A DNA stretch of 37,120 nucleotides from Chara braunii. Lineage: Eukaryota; Streptophyta; Charophyceae; Charales; Characeae. The notes beneath the pieces were generated by a model. The model saw only the letters and a program-made list of their open reading frames with translations. It did not search any database and was not told where the DNA came from. The stretch spans positions 662,509 through 699,628 of the forward strand of contig BFEA01000147.1 in assembly GCA_003427395.1 (NCBI GenBank). Direction: 5' to 3'. This document shows, piece after piece, positions 30,298 through 37,120 of the stretch (position 1 is the first letter of the stretch; each line of letters starts with the position of its first letter). A program made the translations under genes and the position numbers.

Positions 30298-31312
30298 TCA
30301 ATGACCCTTATTCTTCGCAGGTTTGCATGTTTTGAAAGATCCTTCCTCTGTGCTCTTTGTTTTGAGAAGGCTTGTTGGGTTCCTTGGTTCTTCGAGGGTG
30401 AAAATGTCACAGCAAATCCAGATATTGTTCTGGTTTTCATAGTTTTTGAATCTTAGGGCCTCCATTACTATTCCCTGATCCTCTGTTGTCGCCCAATCCC
30501 CGTATTGCCACTTTTGTTCGGATCGTAGTATGCGCCTCCACTCTAATGGGATGCTGTCGATTATCTGGATAATGCTTGCTTGCAGGTGGGGGGTTCCCTT
30601 CAGTGTTGGCCTTAGATCTTTTTCCAATTTCCAGCTGTTGGATGTCACCTCCCAAAGGTGTTGGATTTGCCATATTCCTTTCTCTACCCGATGATCCCAT
30701 TTGGCTTTTGATTTGGAAAGAGGGAAGCTTTTTCCTTTCTCATTTCTAATCCAGGGATTATCGAGGAAAGGTTGTCTGAGTATTTCATCTCTTTTCTTGG
30801 GTTCATGCCTGTTTTCTGGAAATATGTTTCTCCATATCCGTAGTATCTCTAGCCAAGGGAATTGATGGTACATTTTCGCTAGTGTCATCTGGGTTGAACT
30901 GTGGGTCTTTTGTTTTTGGGAAGTGGCCAAGGCTGGTTGAAGATCCAGAAAAGCCCTGGCTAGCTCTCTGATGTGGTTGAGGGCAAGAGGTACCCAGTGC
31001 AGATTGTCGTGGAAAGCTACTCTCAGGATCCACTTGATTTGGAGGGCTTGGATCTAGAAGACCGAGGCCTCCCTCGGCTTTGGGGTGAGTAACTGTTTGC
31101 AAGGCCACCTTATGGATCAAACGTGTGTTGTCAGAATTGCCTGTCCACAGGAAGACCGCTGTCTTTTTCCGGAGTTGGCTTTGGAAGTCAACAGATGGGA
31201 ACCATATGGAGGTTGCGTACCACATCATGGCTAGGATTGAGTTGTTCAATGCGAGGACCCTAGCTAATACTGAAGTGTGGATACCCTTCCACATGTGCAT
31301 TGTGTTAATCAT
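30298..31312 (-). pseudogene. LINE D ORF2 thumb/connection region
   Basis: The frame 31312-30803 contains LARVLALNNSILAMMWYATSIW and EGGLGLLDPS, matching LALNASIFSMLWYIGTIW and GGLGILDP of LINE B. The next frame (30930-30298) contains QPFLDNPWI, the KGIWQIQHLWE block and IPLEWRRILRSEQKWQYGDW. One frameshift separates them. Confidence 0.85.
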
Positions 31313-31333
31313 TGACGATAGTAAGGAGGCGGC

Positions 31334-32450
31334 CTATGTCCTCTGGCATCCTTTTGTTTTCAGGTTGATTCCAAGGAAGCGAATTGGGGCGGATGGGTCT
31401 GGCCAGTGCATCCGGTCTGGAGTGAGCTCGATAGGGGTGGGGGGGGCTTCCGCGATCCACCAACCAATTGTTTTAGTCCAATTTATTTTCATTTCGGAGG
31501 TTAATTGAAAGGCTTGCATAGCTCTTGTCAGTGCTTGGAATGATGCATGTGAATCCCTGATGAGAAGTGTGAGGTCATCTACGAATGAGAGGGTGGTAGG
31601 TATATGTAGGGGCTGACCTCTTTCGCCTTTAATGTTTACGAGTCTCTCTATGGAAGGGTCCTTTCTCAGGAAGGCAGCGATTGCTTCCATTACGAATAGG
31701 AAGATAGGGGCTGCCTGGGGGTCACCTTGTCTGACCGATCTTGACCTTTTGTAGGGGTTGGAGAGGGAGCCGTTGATTTACTCTATTTCGTGTGCATCAT
31801 TGTAAAGTACCCTCACCCATTTTCGGAAAACCGCCTACACCATTTTTTTCTGTGCAGGATTGGAGGAAATCCTAGTTGACTTGATCGTAAGCTTTCTCAA
31901 AATCAAAGAAAAGAATTGCTGCTGTGATTTTCTGAGGGCCATTACATTGTCGATGTGGAAGCGGCCTCCTGTAACTCTGTTTATACGAGAGGCTAGGAGC
32001 TTGGCTAGAATTTTGTAGGAGACGTTTAGTAGGGGAATTGGTCTATAGTTCTGTATACCCTCTTTGTTTCCTTTTTTGTACAGCAAGGTCACAACTCCCG
32101 TACTTTGAGCTGGTCCTAGAGATTGTTCTTCCCAGGCTCTGTTAAGGAAAGTTAGGAAGAGGGGACCAGGTCTATGCCAACTCGCCATCCAGAAGTCTTT
32201 AGAAATGTCGTCTTTGCCTGGAGCCTTATTGGGCTTTAGGTCCTTGAGAGCTGTATGAGGTTCTTCCAATGTGATGGGTTCTTCCAATGATTTTGCTGTT
32301 TCGCGTAACAGTGGGTTAAGAACTTAGCCCTGACTCTTAATGTTTCGTCTGACCTTCATGATGGTGTTTTGCTGGTGTATAAATCTTTGTAGAAATTGGT
32401 TACTATATTCACTAACTGAGTTTTCTCGGAGGTGGGATTGTCGTGCTCGT
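31334..32450 (-). pseudogene. LINE D reverse transcriptase
   Basis: The frame 32287-31835 contains LKPNKAPGKDDISKDFW, TLLYKKGNKEGIQNYRPI and INRVTGGRFH. In another frame FFDFEKAYDQVN (motif A with catalytic Asp) is intact near 31911-31875, followed by a stop. RSVRQGDPQAAPIFLFVMEA (motif B) spans about 31745-31685, and the frame 31690-31334 has LSFVDDLTLLI (motif C). The catalytic residues are present but the frame is broken at least twice. Confidence 0.9.
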
Positions 32451-32497
32451 TTAGTAAACTTTCTATCTTAGAATTCCTCGAGTTGAATTTGATTTTT

Positions 32498-33621
32498 TTA
32501 AAAGAAGAATTCGGACATTTTTTCATTTAGTTCGTAGTCTTTGACTCTGGCCCTGAGTTGTAATCCCCTAAGTTTCAGCATTGTCCATTCAGTTAGTTCC
32601 TCCTTGGATTTGGAGTATAATTCTGCGTAGAACTCTGAGGACGAGTGTCTTTGGAGATTTATCTCAGCCATTTCTATTGCGTTTCTTAATGTTTCCTCCC
32701 TTTCTGTCCGTTGAGTTGCTAGTCTTCTGAAGGATTGTGATACTTCAGAGCTGATATTCTTTATGATTTCTGGGAATTTAGAGTATGTCTTGTTTGGACT
32801 TGTCTTTACTTGTCTGTTTAGTATGTTGGATAGTTTGATCTGGAATGCATGGCTAGATAGTAGTGGATTGTTGAAACGATAGAAACTCTTACTTAAGTAG
32901 CCAGTTTTGGTAAGCCTAAGGGAGAGAGTGATTGCTTTGTGGCCTAGACCCTTGCAGTAGGGGTTATCTTTTATGTTGTAATCTAGTATGGCTCCTGATT
33001 GGGATTCTGAGGTGAGGAAGAAGTCTATTCTTGATAGTGATGCTCTTCCTAGGAAGGTTTTTCTGATGCAGGAAAAGCGTTTTGTGTTAGGTGATAGGAG
33101 GCGGTGCGGACCTATCATATTTTTTCTTGTGATGAAATCAGTTAAATCTACGCTATTGGACTGGGAGGTGGGGTTTTGTGAGTTGGAAATTCTGTCATGA
33201 GGATTGCACCTCAATATTGTAACTAGTGGGTTATTTTTGGTGGAAGAGGATGACTGTGCCTGCTGAGCCATTAGGTGCTGCTTTGGCCCATGCTTGCATG
33301 CTTGACGAGATGCAATGTCATGAGGACTGCTGTTTGGATCCTCTTGTGGTCTTCACTGTTGGTGAGATGAGTTTCGTGTAGGCATGTTATGTCAGGGGGG
33401 GTTTGCCTGAACCAGCTAATCGTGTCGGTCAGATTCTTCCATTTGACTGGGTTGTCCAGGATAGAGGCCAGCCCATTTACATTCCATGACAGGATGGCCA
33501 GTTCCGGTTGACTTCTAATTTCTTTTAGGATATCAGCTTCTGTGGTGGGTTTGAATTTCTTTGATCTGTGCCCTCTGTGCCCAGCCCCTCTATCAGGGGA
33601 ACCATCTGGTGGGTCTTCCAT
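32498..33621 (-). pseudogene. LINE D APE-type endonuclease, internally deleted
   Basis: The LINE endonuclease nicks target DNA to prime reverse transcription. The first frame (33621-33271) starts MEDPPDGSPDRGAGHRG and contains ILSWNVNGL (metal-binding Asn) and PDITCLHETHL (catalytic Glu). It ends abruptly after SEDHKRIQTAV. The second frame (33271-32498) resumes with DLTDFI, ASLSRIDFFLTSES and GHKAITLSL. That GHK stands where most family members have SDH. The middle of the domain is missing. The rest of the frame is the linker before the RT. Confidence 0.8.
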
Positions 33622-33650
33622 TGTCGGGTGTGATGGTTGTCCTTGATATG

Positions 33651-34950
33651 GTGCTGGTACTGGATTTAGGAGGCAGCGTTAGCAGTTCTTCTCTCCTCCC
33701 TCTTCTCCCTTTCCATCTTTGCCCTCTCCAGAGGTTCCTCCTCACTTTTTCCCAACCACTCCTCTCTCGTGAAAGCTGCTATGCTGTATTCGATCCTGTC
33801 AACCTCGTCCTTGTGACCAATATGGCATAGGGGATTTCACAAATTAATTCCCACGGCTTCCATTGCAGGCCGTCCCTCAGTTCCGCCTGCTGAGCGTAGA
33901 TTGCCATGACTGGGCTCATGTCCCTGAAACGAGATGATATGTTGTCATCTTCCCACACCACATTCGGGCTCTTTCCCTGCCAGTTCTTGTAGATGAGATG
34001 TGGCAGTGCACTGGAAAGTTGCCACCCCCAGGGTGAGCAGTGGCAGGTCAGATGTTGCAACAGACGAGCATCGTTGTTTTGGATCCAAATCCGTTATCAT
34101 CGACCGACCGACAGGGTACGATGGTAGCACAAGGACAAAGCCAAGAAACTCTCTGCTCACTGCCACACTGCAGTGACCGACCTGATAAATAAAAGGTACT
34201 TTTCACACATCTCAATTTCTCTCATCTACACCCAAGCAAGTGCACACACAGCCCAAGGTCACGAGCATAAGTCTTTCATACAGTTGATCATGGTATGATG
34301 CTTGGATGCCTCGTGATCGTTATTCCCTGTATCAAGACCAATATGAGGTATGATCCAAGCAAGTTTTGGTTTCCACACTTCTGATAACAGTTCCTCGTGT
34401 AGTCCTCAACAGCACCCTCTTATACAATGTCCTCTCTGTAAAGAGGGGCTGCAAGTGCCTACATTAATTGCGATCAGCCACACCCAAACCGCTACTGCCC
34501 AATCTTTAGGGCTGGCCACGAACTATCAGCAATACCTGCTGCTCAGTGCTGGGCAGCATGTGCTCCTACATTCTTCCTCTTGTGCTGCCCAAGTTCACTT
34601 CAACCCATGACCCATGAGTGGACACTGCGTTTCAGTCAGTACTGGGGAGACTGGTCTGCTGGTGAGTATTCAGGAGCTAATGGGGTATTCCCTTTTCTCT
34701 CTCCTTCCTTTTCCCTGTCCGTCTCCCACCTCCTCTCTCCTGTTCAGAACTGCTGAATGAATAGGAATCTGAGGAATGAACATAATGAAAAGAACATACA
34801 AATATAAGGTGCAAGTGTGCCTAGAGGCAAATAGGTGTGAATGCCCCCTCTTCTTAGAGTACAGCGCTGTGGGAGGGCATGCGCTGTTGTGAATAGAAAT
34901 TGAAATGAACTAAACCGAAACAGCACTATGAAATATCACATGGTGAGACG
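33651..34950. other. Anonymous sequence upstream of LINE D
   Basis: It might include the LINE D 5' UTR or ORF1 in decayed form, but no ORF1 motif or zinc knuckle was found. Frames of 60-93 codons are unrecognised. Confidence 0.35.
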
Positions 34951-35570
34951 ACATGGTAAGATGTTTCAGTACGACGTCTATGTGTCCGAGTGGAAAAGGG
35001 GTTTCTATGGTGATTGTTTCAAACACACGCACACGTGCACACACTTACACTTGTTCAGAATAGGACTATTACACCACCACTACCTCCGAGCCTCTTTTTG
35101 CCGAGGTGGAAAAGAACTCAGCATCAAGCTTTACCGAAGCGCCAGCGCGACTTTTGTTTCTTTTTGGGCTGGCGCCACCGGCCATTTTGGTCCGGCGGTG
35201 CGCGGCCTCTGAAGAATGCACCATAGGTTATACGCATTCTTAGGAAGTTTCCTGTGAAATGTAGCGGCTGTTTAAGAAGCCAAAACATTATGATCATTTA
35301 AAGTATCACATATAAATTCATTGAAGATTGTAAGGTAAGGGTGATTCAATTTGGAGCCACTCATCTGGGTGGAAAAGGGGTTGTTCTGGTGACAGTCTAC
35401 AACACACATCCACGAACTTGCACACGCACTCAGATTGCATCTGTGAGATAGCCGACAATCATTTTAACGTATCCACTTGGTAAGGCTGTTCCAATTATGA
35501 TATCTATGCATCCAGGCGGGAAAGGGATTGCTGTGGCAATTGTTTAGAAATACACATGCATTGACACGCA
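34951..35570. repeat. Three diverged copies of an about 95-bp unit
   Basis: Units with ggtaag near the start, a tct-tg--tcc word, gtgga/cggga aaggggtt or aaagggatt, tggtga or tggcaa, and a CA-rich end occur at about 34951-35045, 35332-35420 and 35477-35570. They are spaced unevenly (about 380 and 145 bases). No coding function is evident. Confidence 0.55.
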
Positions 35571-36309
35571 TGGACCCTCACACATGCACATTGCACAAAC
35601 ACACACTTTTGAATGGCTATAATTGCACAACATGGAATATGCAAAAACATATCAATACTTTTAACTTTCCTTTTGTTGTGGGCACAACTTCCTGGCCCTT
35701 TTGCTGCAGCGAATTCATTAGTGTCCAGGACCGTCGACCTGCAGCTGGGTCTGGATGATGGAAACAATGGTCATGCCTCGGAACAACTGCCGGTACCAAG
35801 GAAGGGTTGTGGTCAACCACCCGTTGCTTGCACCCTGATAGCTGTCCTGGAATAGTGAAGGGAATAATGACATCAGGATGAAGTTAATTTCGTGCTTCTG
35901 GTATTCTATTCTAGGACTGTGAATGGCCTAGTCTCTGCCCAATAATTTTGGGAGTTGTATGACTTGCAGGAGGTGCCACAGCCCTAGCAGGGATCTGATT
36001 AGCACATGGAAGTCAGCTTGGCCTTCGCTGACTGAAGGCTAGTGAACGCCATCTATTCCAAGAGTTGATACTATCATAGGGTTTGAGTCCCTGCAGCCCT
36101 TGCTGCACCTTGTACTTGATCATAGTGTGGTGATCCTGTTGTACACCCAGCCTGTGTATGTGGTAATCTCTTGCCAGGTGCAATGCAGTCATGCGGTTTC
36201 TCCAAGTCGCTCCGGCCACTACAGCTGGTTTGCTATCTCAGAAATCCCCTGTGTCCATCTGCCGGATCTTGTGCATGTACATGTGTGCAACATCCATACT
36301 TCTCTCCTC

Positions 36310-36310
<1 letters not shown>
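35571..36310. other. Anonymous sequence
   Basis: Short frames only and no recognised gene. Confidence 0.4.

Positions 36311-36377
<67 letters not shown>
36311..36377. repeat. 67-base poly-C homopolymer
   Basis: Uninterrupted C for 67 bases, after ctctcctct. It gives poly-Pro in all three plus frames and poly-Gly on the minus strand, which are not proteins. Confidence 0.95.
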
Positions 36378-36380
<3 letters not shown>

Positions 36381-36464
36381 ATAGAACTCTCTACCTCTCT
36401 CTTAATTCGTTGATGATTGGAGTTCGCTTGTAACTCATGTGGCCTGCTACTTTTTGTTTGCTAG

Positions 36465-36839
36465 GAGATGGTGATGTTTAGTCTGTCGTCGCCACACAGA
36501 TGGAGGTGTGACAGTGTGGAGCCAGATCGAGGTCCTGCCGTCACGTCCTGTTTAACCACATGCATGCTGGGAGTCTGGCCTTCTGTGAAGGATTACCTAT
36601 TTAGCTGTCAGGTTCATCCCACCCTGAGCAGCCACCTAAACGAACGAGAACATGACAGGCTGTCTTGTCAAACCAAACATTTGTGGGCAATGCGGGTTTT
36701 TAGGAGGTCGGTGTGTCGACTTGTCAAATTGAATTGCTGTGAGATATGTGAGCAGGTAGTTCTGTGCATCTCCCTTTGCCTAACTTGCATTGAAAAAGAA
36801 AGTTTCGAGGTATATCTCGAGTTTGAAGAAGCACAATAG
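36465..36839 (+). CDS. Candidate terminal exon, hypothetical protein
   Basis: A pyrimidine-rich tract and tttgctag precede 36465. The following frame is open for 124 codons to TAG at 36837-36839, with ATG at 36468 and 36474. It is rich in Cys (about 14) and has no recognised domain. It contains CEICEQVVLCISLCLTC and ends FEVYLEFEEAQ. AATAAA follows at 36877. It could also be a chance frame in a 3' UTR. Confidence 0.3.
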   Translation, partial: EMVMFSLSSPHRWRCDSVEPDRGPAVTSCLTTCMLGVWPSVKDYLFSCQVHPTLSSHLNEREHDRLSCQTKHLWAMRVFRRSVCRLVKLNCCEICEQVVLCISLCLTCIEKESFEVYLEFEEAQ

Positions 36840-36876
36840 TACAGTTGGCACGCATTATCAGTGGAACAGCGAGTCT

Positions 36877-36882
36877 AATAAA
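36877..36882 (+). promoter_or_regulatory. Candidate polyadenylation signal AATAAA
   Basis: AATAAA 38 bases after the stop of the 36465-36839 frame. Confidence 0.3.
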
Positions 36883-37020
36883 ACATGTGCCCTGAATTGA
36901 ACACCTAATCCTCAGGTCCCATGTCCTTTTATTTGATGTAGAAGTCCTATGGAGGGTTGGAAATGGTGCTGTGGGAGGATTGACCTTTAGTTGGAGGCAG
37001 GATGTCTCTTATAATTATAC

Positions 37021-37120
37021 CTTTTTTTTTTTTTTGTTCTCCGATGAAACAGGCCCTTATGGTCCTGGCTCCGTATCCATTCTGGGGAGCGTCAGTCCGG
37101 TTCCTCTCTTATTGTTATAC
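37021..37120 (-). mobile_element. LINE G 3' end (minus strand), cut by window edge
   Basis: On the minus strand it reads ggaaccggactgacgct, ccccagaatgg, ggagccaggaccataagggcctg, gtttcatcggag and a poly-A tail (T run at 37022-37035). It is the same family tail as A, B, E and F. The body lies beyond the window. Confidence 0.9.

Larger units (their letters stand above)
29433..33650 (-). mobile_element. LINE D, nearly full ORF2 but broken (minus strand)
   Basis: Minus-strand order: start of ORF2 with endonuclease N-terminus (33621-33271), endonuclease C-terminus and linker (33271-32498), reverse transcriptase fingers (32287-31835), motif A (about 31911-31883), motif B RQGDP (about 31740-31720), motif C FVDD (about 31580), thumb and connection (31312-30298), zf-RVT finger (29979-29704) and the final WTLWKRRCDKSFEE block (about 29740-29700). 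This is the domain order of APE-type LINEs. No ORF1 was recognised upstream. Frameshifts separate nearly every block, so it is inactive. Confidence 0.9.

Noticed and set aside
36100-36433. Proline-rich plus-strand frames of 80-94 codons
   Set aside because: The proline block is the poly-C homopolymer, open in all three frames.

Overview
This is eukaryotic nuclear DNA rich in repeats. There are no bacterial operons, ribosome binding sites or intact dense coding. It carries long microsatellites, several decayed non-LTR retrotransposons (LINEs), one decayed Ty3/gypsy LTR retrotransposon, and a U6 snRNA copy that matches the plant-type U6 sequence. The U6 copy and the single TTTAGGG-type units suggest the green lineage. 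The LINE and gypsy style and the repeat load make me think of a streptophyte alga such as Chara, but this is an inference the window cannot prove. A 675-base run of N (26446-27120) shows it is a draft assembly.

Layout. 1-5200: microsatellites, short duplications, a possible tRNA-derived SINE and anonymous sequence. 5211-5503: a foldback MITE with terminal inverted repeats and a 10-bp target duplication. 7040-16690: one minus-strand Ty3/gypsy element (gag-like region, zinc-knuckle relic, protease, RNase H, integrase; reverse transcriptase missing). Its integrase zinc finger is split by LINE A (plus strand, 7824-13282). LINE A is itself split in its 3' tail by a second insertion (9673-13197): a full-length U6 snRNA copy joined to a 5'-truncated LINE B, ending in a poly-A tail and flanked by a perfect 17-bp target-site duplication. 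17940-18372: a GGTAGT-type repeat. 20520-20750: a lone LINE 3' end (F). 21176-22804: the best candidate for a host gene, with a long terminal exon and a poly-A signal. 24697-25252: a 282-bp tandem duplication. 25720-27680: purine/pyrimidine-biased simple sequence around the gap. 27990-28382: a possible two-exon gene end, followed at once by an antisense LINE 3' end (E). 28924-29432: a nearly perfect 199-bp inverted repeat plus a third partial copy. 29433-33650: LINE D on the minus strand (endonuclease, reverse transcriptase and zinc finger, all broken). 33700-37020: mostly anonymous sequence with a 67-base poly-C run and a possible terminal exon. The window ends inside another antisense LINE 3' end (G).

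How the parts relate. The mobile elements are layered in time: gypsy first, then LINE A into gypsy, then U6::LINE B into LINE A. All LINE 3' ends belong to one family that shares a tail and a terminal stem-loop, so one retrotransposition machinery probably made them. None of the elements looks able to move by itself now. No complete host gene can be read with confidence.
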